Assembly: GCA_904501845.1 (NCBI GenBank)
Contig: CAJGCH010000090.1
Span: 1 to 10,330 of the forward strand
Direction of reading: 5' to 3'
Origin: an uncultured Bacillaceae bacterium
Lineage (GTDB): Bacteria > Bacillota > Bacilli > Bacillales > Pradoshiaceae
Length of the DNA: 10,330 nucleotides
Notes under the pieces: model-generated
What the model was told of the DNA's origin: nothing
Database searches by the model: none
What the model saw: the letters and a program-made list of their open reading frames with translations, nothing else
Position numbers and translations under genes: made by a program
In this document: in pieces, positions 1 through 6,927 of the stretch
Numbering within the stretch: the first letter of the stretch is position 1
Layout of the letters: each line of letters begins with the position of its first letter

Positions 1-42
1 ACAGAGGAAAGGACGGCCTGCAGCCCTTTCAAGCCTGAAACT

Positions 43-71
43 AAAAAAGCAGGCGTTATCCAAACGCCTGC
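43..71 (-). terminator. Intrinsic terminator of the crcB operon
   Basis: A perfect 9-bp stem (GCAGGCGTT at 49-57, AACGCCTGC at 63-71) with a 5-base loop is followed on the minus strand by six T (the A-run at 43-48). It lies 4 bases after the stop of the downstream crcB gene, so it ends the two-gene fluoride channel transcript. The first 40 bases of the window hold no recognisable gene. Confidence 0.9.
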
Positions 72-74
72 CCT

Positions 75-431
75 TCATCTTACTAAATACCCGAGCCAAT
101 ATCCCGCCCCACTAAACATTACTGAACCCAGCAAGGATAAGATGAGATAAAGAATGAGAATTCTTTGCTTTCTCTCCCTCCATAGTTCTACTGCCTCAAC
201 ACTAAAAGTTGAGAACGTTGTGAAGGCTCCTAAAGATCCGGTTAAGATAAGCCTGCCCATTGGTGATGCCGAGTTTAAACCAATTCCAGCCATGAGTCCT
301 ATAAAAAAAGAGCCGCCTAAATTAATGAACAGCACAGCAGATGGAAAAATAGAGGTCCTCCCTCTCATTCGTTCTGTTATCACAAAACGGATGAACGTAC
401 CAATGCAACCGCCTAGCATGACCGCAATCAT
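75..431 (-). CDS. crcB: Fluoride channel subunit CrcB/FluC (second gene of pair)
   Basis: This is a 118-residue membrane protein of the CrcB/Fluc family, which exports fluoride passively across the cytoplasmic membrane. It is mostly hydrophobic with about four membrane segments. It carries the family signatures: Gly-rich start with Arg (GGCIGTFIR, residues 7-15), Asn37 followed by GGSF, and the pore motif GAFTTFSTFSVE (68-79) containing the conserved Thr/Ser/Phe residues. The length is usual for the family. The start ATG at 431 overlaps the stop of the upstream crcB gene by four bases (ATGA), and a strong AAGGAGGG site sits 8 bases before it, so the two are translationally coupled. Fluc channels work as dual-topology dimers; from family knowledge, adjacent pairs like this one are expected to form heterodimers with opposite topologies. 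A terminator follows directly. The family call is firm; which paralogue corresponds to which named crcB1/crcB2 is not resolved. Confidence 0.93.
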   Translation of the reverse strand: MIAVMLGGCIGTFIRFVITERMRGRTSIFPSAVLFINLGGSFFIGLMAGIGLNSASPMGRLILTGSLGAFTTFSTFSVEAVELWRERKQRILILYLILSLLGSVMFSGAGYWLGYLVR

Positions 432-811
432 TTAAAGACCCTCCTTCTATTATTCCATTGAGCTGCGGCGGCAAATCCAGCAAAGGCCATTCCGACGCCA
501 ATGAACAATGTCAGCATACTATATAATAAAGCTGCAAAGGGGTTTGAAACTAAGAGCTTGACGGTCTCAAGGGCATATGTACTCATCGTCGTGAATCCTC
601 CGCAAAGACCTGTCCCCAAAAACAATCTCATCTTCGGATGGCTGCCCTCCCTAAAAAGAGAGAATGTTAAAAAAGCCAGGACGAACGAGCCTATTATATT
701 AACCAATAATGTCGATAAGGGAATGGCCCCATATGACAGCATTTCATTCATGCCGTAACGGAGAAGAGCGCCAACCCCTCCCCCGACGGCCACTAACATA
801 CCATTCTTCAT
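428..811 (-). CDS. crcB: Fluoride channel subunit CrcB/FluC (first gene of pair)
   Basis: This 127-residue membrane protein is the partner of the next crcB gene. Motifs visible are GGGVGALLRYG (10-20), Asn38 with IIGSF (39-43), and GGFTTMSTYALE (71-82), all diagnostic of Fluc fluoride channels. The C-terminus is basic (NNRRRVFK). I place the start at the ATG at 811 because an AAGGGTG ribosome site lies at a proper distance. An in-frame GTG at 820 would add three residues but has the ribosome site abutting it. The stop overlaps the start of the second gene. Fluoride-responsive crcB riboswitches often precede such genes, but I see none in the 190 bases upstream, so expression may be constitutive. 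No clear sigma-A promoter was found for it. Confidence 0.92.
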   Translation of the reverse strand: MKNGMLVAVGGGVGALLRYGMNEMLSYGAIPLSTLLVNIIGSFVLAFLTFSLFREGSHPKMRLFLGTGLCGGFTTMSTYALETVKLLVSNPFAALLYSMLTLFIGVGMAFAGFAAAAQWNNRRRVFK

Positions 812-942
812 GATCCTCACCCTTACAATTAATATGCCTTAGAATACTTATCCATCTTCACAAAACCATTCTGCCCTGCCACAAATTAATAATGAGCAGT
901 AACTCCGCGATGTTTTCCCTTTCATCCATTTGCCAGACAAGG

Positions 943-948
943 TATAAT
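943..948 (+). promoter_or_regulatory. Probable -10 box for ykyB
   Basis: A perfect TATAAT lies 54 bases before the ykyB start. The matching -35 region near 919-925 is poor (at best three of six consensus bases), so an activator or upstream A/T contacts may be needed. The region 812-942 has no gene on either strand and also separates ykyB from the divergent crcB pair. Confidence 0.5.
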
Positions 949-1002
949 TATTACAACAAGTCACATCAAAATTCAAATAAAAAAGAAAAGAAAGGATTAT
1001 CT

Positions 1003-1500
1003 ATGAAAGAAACGAGAGGGAACAACCACCATTCATCATCCTACTCGACAGATGATTTGGCCGAAGCCATCTATTCTGTAAACAGGCACGCCAAAACCGC
1101 CTCAAACCCAAAATTTCTTTATCACTTAAAAAAGTGTTCTTTAATCAAAATGCTTGAAGAAGGGAAAGCAAAGAAAATTGGGCTTCAATTCTCAGACCAT
1201 CCCCACCTCAGCTTCCAGCAGTCAGATGTTCTGATTGAATGCGGCAAATATACCTTCCATATTCCGCCATGCAAAGGGGATTTTGATCATTTGCCCCACT
1301 TAGGGCATTTATCAAAAAACATTCGGAATCCCGCTTCCAGAATTCCGCTCTCTAAAGCAAAGAAACGGTTGATGATCTATACCGGCATTAAAGAAGAGAA
1401 GGAAGAGCCAGGGAAGAAGCAGCATTCAACCCGTAAATATATCAAGCCTACATTCACACGCCTCGGAGAAGGATATCCCTATACCGAATGGAAAAAGTAA
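1003..1500 (+). CDS. ykyB: YkyB-family protein of unknown function
   Basis: This 165-residue soluble protein matches remembered B. subtilis YkyB (about 154 residues). Shared stretches include AIYSVNRHAKTASNPKFLY near residues 22-40, KKIGLQFSDHP near 57-67, QQSDVLIECGKYTFHIPP near 72-89, and DFDHLPHLGHL near 93-103. It is rich in Lys and His, with no membrane segment or signal peptide, and ends in a basic tail. The ATG at 1003 is chosen because AAAGGA lies 6 bases upstream and the family similarity begins soon after; the longer reading frame back to 892 would add a low-complexity Ser/Asn/Lys leader across the promoter. No biochemical role is known to me for the family. Its neighbourhood (patA, ykwC and ptsHI nearby) is shared with B. 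subtilis, but the divergent crcB pair and convergent corA give no functional hint. Confidence 0.85.
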   Translation: MKETRGNNHHSSSYSTDDLAEAIYSVNRHAKTASNPKFLYHLKKCSLIKMLEEGKAKKIGLQFSDHPHLSFQQSDVLIECGKYTFHIPPCKGDFDHLPHLGHLSKNIRNPASRIPLSKAKKRLMIYTGIKEEKEEPGKKQHSTRKYIKPTFTRLGEGYPYTEWKK

Positions 1501-1531
1501 GAACTGCTGATTTTTATGTTTCAGCAGTTCT
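1492..1531. terminator. Bidirectional terminator shared by ykyB and corA
   Basis: A perfect 11-bp inverted repeat (AGAACTGCTGA at 1500-1510, TCAGCAGTTCT at 1521-1531) with a 10-base loop lies between two convergent genes. Its left arm starts on the last base of the ykyB stop and its right arm overlaps the corA stop (1530-1532). On the minus strand it is followed by a T-run formed by the A-run at 1492-1496, so termination should be stronger for corA than for ykyB. Confidence 0.8.
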
Positions 1532-2504
1532 ATTCATTATCTCTATGTCTCTTATGTACTCTTGTACGAAACAGCCATCCTTTTGCCATAAAGAAAATCA
1601 CCATAAGAATGGCGCTTATGCCCATGACAATCATTACATACCAGAAACCATTTCTCCATTCAGCCATCGGCATAAAGGAAAAGTTCATCCCATATAATCC
1701 CGCAATAAAACTTAGCGGCATGAATATGGTCGTGATGATCGTCAGCGCCATGATTGTTTCATTCATGTTATTCGAACTCACACTCATATAATTGTCTCGC
1801 AGATCTGCTGAAAAATCTCGATACCCTTCAATCATTTCACGCAATTTCAAAAGATGATCATACACATCATTAAAGTAGTATTGTTTCTCAGAAATGAGGG
1901 TCATTTTCTCCGTATGAGTGATTCGGTATAGCAAATCATTCATCGGCAAGATGACTCTGCGGATCCTGAAAATAATCATCCTAAGGTCATATAAGTGGTT
2001 TATCAATTCCTTTATAGAAAGCAAATCCGCATTTTCCTCCAACGCATTCAATCTTTCCTCAATATCATAAGCCTTCGGAAAATACTCATCAACAACTTTG
2101 TCAATCAATTTATGCAAAATGTCAATCGGGGTTTCTGCCGGATTATTTATTGCGTTCTTCCATACTTCATCAATTTCCATGATTGCCTTTTGATGATAGG
2201 TAATGATAAATCGTTCATTAACGAAAATATCAAGCTCTTCCATTAAATAATTCTCTTTAAGGGCATATATGACGAGAAACATATATTCATCAAAAAAGTC
2301 TACTTTCGGACGCTGATTAATAGCATCCAAGCAATCTTCCACCGCAAGCGGATGAAAGCGATAATAGTGAAATAGCTCAGCTGCCTCCTCTTTCGTCGAT
2401 GATGAGAGATCAATCCAGACCCATTCATACGCATCCAGATTCGACAAGGAATAGAGCATCTCCTCCACTACAACCGATTGCTTTTTTGCCAGCACGCGAT
2501 ACAT
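1530..2504 (-). CDS. corA: CorA-family divalent metal ion transporter
   Basis: This 324-residue protein has the layout of CorA Mg2+/Co2+ transporters: a large acidic cytoplasmic N-terminal domain, a long helical stalk (about residues 125-245), then two membrane helices near the C-terminus (about 252-271 and 288-309). The signature GMN motif (272-274, in LYGMNF) sits at the end of the first helix, where it forms the outer pore entrance. The C-terminus is basic, as usual. CorA forms pentamers and admits hydrated Mg2+ down the membrane potential. I choose the ATG at 2504, preceded by GGGAGG at 7 bases; a TTG at 2546 would add 14 residues without a ribosome site. B. subtilis YfjQ is the closest named relative I can recall. 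It is transcribed divergently from patA and has a candidate sigma-B promoter. Substrate preference (Mg, Co, Ni, Zn) cannot be read from sequence. Confidence 0.93.
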   Translation of the reverse strand: MYRVLAKKQSVVVEEMLYSLSNLDAYEWVWIDLSSSTKEEAAELFHYYRFHPLAVEDCLDAINQRPKVDFFDEYMFLVIYALKENYLMEELDIFVNERFIITYHQKAIMEIDEVWKNAINNPAETPIDILHKLIDKVVDEYFPKAYDIEERLNALEENADLLSIKELINHLYDLRMIIFRIRRVILPMNDLLYRITHTEKMTLISEKQYYFNDVYDHLLKLREMIEGYRDFSADLRDNYMSVSSNNMNETIMALTIITTIFMPLSFIAGLYGMNFSFMPMAEWRNGFWYVMIVMGISAILMVIFFMAKGWLFRTRVHKRHRDNE

Positions 2505-2582
2505 ATTGATTCCTCCCGAAAAATCCGTTATTTGTAGCGTCCCCAATCATCCTGGATTTATTTTCTTGCGGGCTCCAATCCA

Positions 2583-2607
2583 AAACCCGGATGGTGTACA
2601 CATAAAC
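2583..2607 (-). promoter_or_regulatory. Candidate sigma-B promoter for corA
   Basis: On the minus strand GTTTAT (2607-2602) and GGGTTT (2588-2583) are separated by 13 bases. The general-stress sigma-B consensus is GTTTAA, 12-15 bases, GGGTAT, so each box has five of six matches. The predicted start would lie about 70 bases before the corA ATG. It overlaps the patA -35 box on the other strand. No comparable sigma-A promoter was found for corA. Confidence 0.45.
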
Positions 2608-2623
2608 AAAGCACGCTTATAAT
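2595..2623 (+). promoter_or_regulatory. Sigma-A promoter of patA
   Basis: TGTACA (2595-2600) and a perfect TATAAT (2618-2623) are separated by the optimal 17 bases, about 30 bases before the patA start. The -35 box lies within an 8-base palindrome GTGTACAC (2594-2601), a possible operator or coincidence. Confidence 0.8.
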
Positions 2624-2654
2624 AGAAGGATACATACTTGAGAGGAGACCATAT

Positions 2655-3803
2655 ATGGAACACCTGATCAATCCAAATGTGCAGCAAATAGAGATATCCG
2701 GCATCAGGAAGTTTTATAACCTTGTATCAGAGATAGATGGGGTCCTGTCTTTCACGATTGGATTGCCTGATTTCCCCACACCAGAGCATATTAAGGAGCA
2801 AGCGATAGCAGCAATTGAAAGAGATATGACAACCTACACACATAATGCAGGAACACTCGCACTCCGTGAGGCCATTTCTAACTTTATGGCAGAAAAATAT
2901 TCATTAAATTATGATCCTGCCAGCGAGATTATCGTGACCGTAGGAGCTAGCCAGGCCATTGATATCGCTTTTCGGACCATCCTCAAGAATGGAGATGAAG
3001 TCATCATCCCCGGCCCGGTCTATCCTGGATATGAGCCACTCATCAAACTGGCAGGAGCTGTACCTGTTTATGCAGACACGACTGCCACATCCTTTAAGAT
3101 GACAAAAGATGTACTAGAGCCCCATATTACAGAGAAAACGAAATGCATTGTTCTTCCTTATCCTTCTAACCCTACAGGCGTTTCCTTAACCAAGGAAGAA
3201 CTGGCTGAGATTGCCGACTTCCTTAGAGGCAGGGATATTTTCGTGCTCGCTGATGAGATCTATAGCGAGCTCACCCTAGACAGGGAGCATACATCCATCG
3301 GTTCAATGCTAAAAGAACAGGCCATTATCATCAACGGCTTATCCAAATCACACGCAATGACGGGCTGGAGAATCGGGATTCTGATGGCTCCAAGCGGGGT
3401 GGCTAAGCATATGCTTAAGGTTCATCAATATAATGTCTCTTGTGCTTCATCTATATCCCAGATGGCTGCTCTTGAGGCGATGCAAAACGGAAAAGATGAT
3501 GCCATCAGGATGAAAGATGAGTATAAAAAAAGACGGGATTATGTGTACGGACGCTTTAAGCAGATGGGGTTAAGCACCGTTCTGCCTGATGGCGCCTTTT
3601 ATTTCTTCGTAAAGATTCCAGAAGGGTTCCAAACATCCCTCGATTTCTCGCTTGAATTGGTCCGCAGCCAAAAGATAGCTGTCGTGCCCGGCTCTGCATT
3701 TTCTTCATATGGGGAAGGATATTTCCGTTTTTCCTATGCCGTATCAATGGAATCACTCATGGAAGGGCTAGACCGTTTAGAGCTTTTTCTCAAGGAAAGG
3801 TAA
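2655..3803 (+). CDS. patA: Pyridoxal-phosphate aminotransferase PatA
   Basis: This 382-residue fold-type I (class I/II) aminotransferase closely resembles B. subtilis PatA (about 393 residues), with an almost identical N-terminus (MEHLINP, then IEISGIRKF). PLP-site features are all present: GASQ (98-101) for the phosphate, SNPTG with Asn172, DEIYSE with Asp200 and Tyr203, Schiff-base Lys231 in NGLSKSHAMTGWR, Arg239, and the substrate carboxylate Arg358 near the C-terminus. The ATG at 2655 has AGAGGAG 7 bases upstream. PatA enzymes transfer amino groups between amino acids and 2-oxo acids; the family is linked to N-acetyl-diaminopimelate and general transamination, but the true substrate is not visible from sequence. 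It is monocistronic, with its own sigma-A promoter and a terminator just after the stop. It is the intact, full-length member of the family. Confidence 0.93.
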   Translation: MEHLINPNVQQIEISGIRKFYNLVSEIDGVLSFTIGLPDFPTPEHIKEQAIAAIERDMTTYTHNAGTLALREAISNFMAEKYSLNYDPASEIIVTVGASQAIDIAFRTILKNGDEVIIPGPVYPGYEPLIKLAGAVPVYADTTATSFKMTKDVLEPHITEKTKCIVLPYPSNPTGVSLTKEELAEIADFLRGRDIFVLADEIYSELTLDREHTSIGSMLKEQAIIINGLSKSHAMTGWRIGILMAPSGVAKHMLKVHQYNVSCASSISQMAALEAMQNGKDDAIRMKDEYKKRRDYVYGRFKQMGLSTVLPDGAFYFFVKIPEGFQTSLDFSLELVRSQKIAVVPGSAFSSYGEGYFRFSYAVSMESLMEGLDRLELFLKER

Positions 3804-3844
3804 AAAGACAGCATCCCCTTTGAGAATTTGGGGATGCTGCCTTT
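3802..3844. terminator. Bidirectional terminator between patA and ykwC
   Basis: A perfect 10-bp stem (CAGCATCCCC at 3809-3818, GGGGATGCTG at 3830-3839) with an 11-base loop lies between two convergent genes. A five-base A-run (3802-3806) supplies the U-tract for the minus-strand ykwC transcript, while the plus strand has only a short CTTT after the stem. Confidence 0.85.
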
Positions 3845-3846
3845 GA

Positions 3847-4713
3847 TTATTTCCAATATTTATATAAGGCTTGTGTACCGGAATCTCCTAAGCCTTCTTC
3901 GGCGAGCTCCTCATATAATGATTTAGCCAAGGATACGCCAGGAAAGTCCAGACCAAGTGCCTCAGTTTCATCAAGAACTAATTTCAAATCCTTGATAAAA
4001 TGCTTTATATAAAAACCAGGCTCATAATCTTCCTTTAAGATTCGCGGAGCAAGATGCGTCAGTGAAAAACTGCCTGCTGCACCAAGAGAAATGCTCTTAA
4101 GCACATTTTCCGGGTCAAGTCCTGCCTTTTTGGCATATACAAGGGATTCACAGACCCCAATCATATTACCGGCAATCGCAATTTGGTTACAGAGCTTTGT
4201 ATGCTGGCCGGCACCTGCTTCACCTTGATAGATAATATTTGAGCCCATTGTATCAAAAAGAGGACTGAGCAACTCATAGTCTTTCTTCTCTCCGCCTACC
4301 ATTATAGCAAGCGAACCATTTCTGGCACCAACATCACCGCCAGAAACAGGAGCATCCAACACATGAATCCCCTTCTCTTTTCCGGCCTTATGCAGCTTCT
4401 TGGCAAGCTTCGGAGCAGATGTGGTCATATCCACCAAATAGGTTCCCTTTTTCGCCGTATTTATTAATCCGCGGTCGCCCAAATAGACCTCCTCCACATC
4501 CGCCGGGTATCCGACCATTGTGATAATGATTTGTGCTCTTAAGGCTACATCCTCGACCGTCTCTCCCCATTGCATGCCTTCTTCGATTAAATCAGCAGAT
4601 TTTTCCTTTGTTCTTGTATAGCCAATGAGGGGATAGCCAGCTTTCATGATATTTCTTGCCATGCTTTTCCCCATTACACCCAATCCTATAAAGCCAATCG
4701 TTTGTTTTTCCAT
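3847..4713 (-). CDS. ykwC: NAD(P)-dependent beta-hydroxyacid dehydrogenase, YkwC-like
   Basis: This 288-residue enzyme belongs to the 3-hydroxyisobutyrate / tartronate semialdehyde reductase family. The Rossmann motif GLGVMG follows Gly10 at the N-terminus. The substrate-binding signature DAPVSGGD spans 120-127, and the catalytic Lys173 is in GQHTKLCNQ, with Asn176 close by. The all-alpha C-terminal domain (about 165-288) ends in SGTQALYKYWK, much like B. subtilis YkwC, which is also about 288 residues. The ATG at 4713 is chosen because GGAGG lies 7 bases before it and the Rossmann motif then sits at the usual position; the open frame extends to 4812 but the extra residues are not family-like. 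It reversibly oxidises a 3-hydroxy carboxylic acid; the substrate is unknown. It has its own promoter and is separated from ptsI by the ptsHI terminator, so it is probably monocistronic. Confidence 0.9.
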   Translation of the reverse strand: MEKQTIGFIGLGVMGKSMARNIMKAGYPLIGYTRTKEKSADLIEEGMQWGETVEDVALRAQIIITMVGYPADVEEVYLGDRGLINTAKKGTYLVDMTTSAPKLAKKLHKAGKEKGIHVLDAPVSGGDVGARNGSLAIMVGGEKKDYELLSPLFDTMGSNIIYQGEAGAGQHTKLCNQIAIAGNMIGVCESLVYAKKAGLDPENVLKSISLGAAGSFSLTHLAPRILKEDYEPGFYIKHFIKDLKLVLDETEALGLDFPGVSLAKSLYEELAEEGLGDSGTQALYKYWK

Positions 4714-4747
4714 CAATAGCCCTCCAAAGGTCACATTATCTCTATTC

Positions 4748-4758
4748 ATTTTATCATA
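4748..4758 (-). promoter_or_regulatory. Extended -10 promoter element of ykwC
   Basis: On the minus strand TATGATAAAAT contains TG-A-TAAAAT, an extended -10 element (TG at 4756-4755, TAAAAT at 4753-4748), and also an overlapping TATGAT. The -35 region is weak, which is common for extended -10 promoters. It lies 35 bases upstream of the ykwC start. Confidence 0.55.
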
Positions 4759-4797
4759 AAGGATTTCCCTTCGTAGCAAAGAGCCACATCTGAAGAA

Positions 4798-4830
4798 AAC
4801 AAAAAAAATCAACTGGTTTCCCAGTTGATT
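4798..4830 (-). terminator. Intrinsic terminator of the ptsHI operon
   Basis: A perfect 10-bp stem (AATCAACTGG at 4807-4816, CCAGTTGATT at 4821-4830) with a 4-base loop is followed on the minus strand by a long T-run (A-run at 4801-4808). It lies about 100 bases after the ptsI stop, leaving an unusually long 3' untranslated stretch, and insulates ykwC from ptsHI. Confidence 0.88.
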
Positions 4831-4929
4831 AAGAAAGGGGGGTCACTAAAAGCATGTTGCTGTTGTGTCCAATACTTAAGGTACCCCTATTTGCATGTTA
4901 CAAAACATAAAAATAGATTTCTATCAATT

Positions 4930-6651
4930 TTATTTCTTTCCTGTAGCTTCCTTCACTAGTTCAACAGTTTGGGAAGCAGTTTGCATTTGCAATGCTTTTT
5001 CAGCCAAATCTTGCATATCTGTTAATGACAATGTTTTGATTTGCGAACGAGCACGAAGAATGGAAGTAGCACTCATTGAGAACTCGTCCAATCCCAGACC
5101 GACAAGAAGCGGGATTGCAAGCTCATCCCCTGCCATTTCTCCACACATTCCAGCCCATTTGCCTTCTTTATGAGCTGCGTCAATAACCATCTTAACAAGA
5201 CGTAAGATTGCTGGGTTATATGGCTGATATAAGTAAGAAACGCGTTCGTTCATACGGTCTGCAGCCATTGTGTATTGAATCAAATCATTTGTTCCAATAC
5301 TGAAGAAGTCCACTTCTTTCGCGAATTGATCAGCGATAACGGCTGTAGAAGGAATTTCAACCATGATTCCAAGTTGGATGGAATCAGACACTTGAACACC
5401 TTCTTGAACCAATTTCGCTTTCTCTTCTTCAAGGATTGATTTTGCTGCACGGAATTCATCCAATGTAGCAATCATTGGGAACATGATACGCAGGTTCCCG
5501 TAAACAGATGCCCTCAAAAGCGCTCTTAATTGCGTTCTGAAGATATCTGTTTCTTCGAGACATAAACGAATCGCACGGAAACCAAGGAATGGATTCATTT
5601 CCTTAGGAAGATCCAAGTATGGAAGCTCCTTATCACCGCCGATATCAAGTGTACGAACAACAACAGGCTTACCTTCCATGCCCTCTAGTACAGCTTTATA
5701 TGATTCAAACTGTTCATCTTCGGAAGGCAGGTTTTCACGGCCCATATACAGGAATTCCGTTCTGTATAAACCAACTGCTTCCCCGCCGTTTGAAATAACG
5801 CCAGACAAGTCATTTGGCGTACCGATATTTGCAGCAAGCTCAACATGGTGGCCATCTGCTGTAACAGTTTTCTCGTTAACAAGCTTGGCCCATTCAAGTT
5901 TTTGCTGTGCATAAGCATCAGCTGCCTTTTCGTACTCTTCAATCAATTCTGGCGACGGATTGATGTGAACCTCACCTTTAAGACCATCGAGGATGATCAT
6001 ATCGCCATTTTGAATGGATTCAGTCGCCTGCTTTGTTCCAACAACCGCTGGAATTTCTAGAGAACGAGCCATGATCGCAGAGTGAGAAGTACGTCCGCCG
6101 ATATCAGTCGTGAATCCTTTAACAAAATCTCTGTTCAATTGCGCAGTATCAGAAGGAGTTAAATCTTCCGCTACAACGATTACTTCTTCAGAAATCATGC
6201 TTGGGTTAGGAATTTGCACACCTAACAAATGGCTGATTACACGTTTCGTAACATCGCGAATATCAGCCGCTCTTTCTTTCATATATTCATTATCCATTTG
6301 TTCAAACATCGTAATGAACATATCAGCAATCTCACGCAAAGCAAATTCAGCGTTGATATTCTCTGATTTCACTTTATCCTGAACAGCTCCAAGCATTTCA
6401 GGATCATTTAGAACAAGGACATGAGCGTCAAAAATAGCCGCTTTGTCTTCTCCCTGTTCTACCTTCACCTTATCGCGAATAGCTTCCAATTCAGATTGGG
6501 CTTTCTTAACAGCGTTATCAAGACGCTCAAGTTCTGCCTCAACACCCTCAATGGATTTCTTGCTAACAGTCAAATCAGGTTCAATTAAACGATAAGCTTT
6601 TGCTATGACAATCCCATTAGATGCTGCTATTCCGTTTAACATCGCTGTCAT
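4930..6651 (-). CDS. ptsI: PTS Enzyme I (phosphoenolpyruvate-protein phosphotransferase)
   Basis: This 573-residue cytoplasmic enzyme takes phosphate from phosphoenolpyruvate and passes it to HPr, the first step of all PTS sugar uptake. The N-terminal part (1 to about 230) holds the HPr-binding helices and the phosphohistidine domain with active His190 in GGRTSHSAIMAR. The C-terminal TIM barrel carries PEP and Mg2+ residues: Arg297 in LYRTEF, Arg333 in RTLDIGGDK, Glu432 in MVEIPS, Asn455-Asp456 in SIGTNDL, and the catalytic Cys503 in GMCGEMAGD. The length matches B. subtilis EI (about 570). The start ATG at 6651 overlaps the ptsH stop by one base (TAATG), so translation is coupled; an ATG three codons later (6642) is also plausible and aligns equally well with the family N-terminus. 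It is the last gene of the operon. Confidence 0.97.
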   Translation of the reverse strand: MTAMLNGIAASNGIVIAKAYRLIEPDLTVSKKSIEGVEAELERLDNAVKKAQSELEAIRDKVKVEQGEDKAAIFDAHVLVLNDPEMLGAVQDKVKSENINAEFALREIADMFITMFEQMDNEYMKERAADIRDVTKRVISHLLGVQIPNPSMISEEVIVVAEDLTPSDTAQLNRDFVKGFTTDIGGRTSHSAIMARSLEIPAVVGTKQATESIQNGDMIILDGLKGEVHINPSPELIEEYEKAADAYAQQKLEWAKLVNEKTVTADGHHVELAANIGTPNDLSGVISNGGEAVGLYRTEFLYMGRENLPSEDEQFESYKAVLEGMEGKPVVVRTLDIGGDKELPYLDLPKEMNPFLGFRAIRLCLEETDIFRTQLRALLRASVYGNLRIMFPMIATLDEFRAAKSILEEEKAKLVQEGVQVSDSIQLGIMVEIPSTAVIADQFAKEVDFFSIGTNDLIQYTMAADRMNERVSYLYQPYNPAILRLVKMVIDAAHKEGKWAGMCGEMAGDELAIPLLVGLGLDEFSMSATSILRARSQIKTLSLTDMQDLAEKALQMQTASQTVELVKEATGKK

Positions 6652-6917
6652 TACTTAGCCAAGCCTTCTTTAGTAAGAGTTTCTTCGATTGCGTTCAATG
6701 CTTCTTGCTCATCGCTGCCTTCTGCATAAATAGTAATGTCAGAGCCGCCGCCGATGCCAAGAGACATAACGCCCATGATAGACTTCAAGTTCACTTTCTT
6801 ATCTTTATATTCTAAATTGATTTCAGAGTTGAACTTACCTGCTGTTTGAACAAGCAAAGTAGCTGGACGTGCATGAATTCCTGTTTCGTCGATTACGTGA
6901 AATGATTTTTGTACCAA
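6651..6917 (-). CDS. ptsH: Phosphocarrier protein HPr
   Basis: This 88-residue protein relays phosphate from Enzyme I to sugar-specific EIIA domains. The active His15 lies in GIHARPA and the regulatory Ser46 in LKSIMGV, the site phosphorylated by HPr kinase; P-Ser-HPr is the CcpA corepressor in carbon catabolite repression. The start is best placed at a TTG (6917-6915): an AAAGGAG site lies 10 bases before it, the length becomes exactly 88 as in B. subtilis, and the two key residues fall precisely at the canonical positions 15 and 46. The upstream TTG at 6926 sits one base from the ribosome site and would add three residues (MIIL in place of M). No ATG is available. It is the first gene of ptsHI; unlike B. 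subtilis, no ptsG lies directly upstream, where an SDR gene is found instead. Confidence 0.96.
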   Translation of the reverse strand: MVQKSFHVIDETGIHARPATLLVQTAGKFNSEINLEYKDKKVNLKSIMGVMSLGIGGGSDITIYAEGSDEQEALNAIEETLTKEGLAK

Positions 6918-6927
6918 AATAATCAAA

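Noticed and set aside
1..40. Imperfect inverted repeat GAAAGG/CCTTTC as a terminator of an upstream gene
   Set aside because: Stem is short and bulged and no T-run follows; the neighbouring gene is outside the window.
812..1002. Fluoride riboswitch upstream of crcB
   Set aside because: The conserved GGNGAUGG and paired UUCGCC segments of the crcB motif are not present on the minus strand here.
892..1002. Longer ykyB start at 892
   Set aside because: It would place the TATAAT and ribosome site inside the gene and add a low-complexity leader not seen in YkyB.
2505..2546. TTG start for corA at 2546
   Set aside because: No ribosome site upstream, whereas the ATG at 2504 has GGGAGG at 7 bases.
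4714..4812. N-terminal extension of ykwC by 33 residues
   Set aside because: It covers the extended -10 promoter and ribosome site and displaces the Rossmann motif from the N-terminus.
5678..6382. Plus-strand frames antisense to ptsI
   Set aside because: They are shadows of the strongly coding Enzyme I frame, with no ribosome sites or family features.
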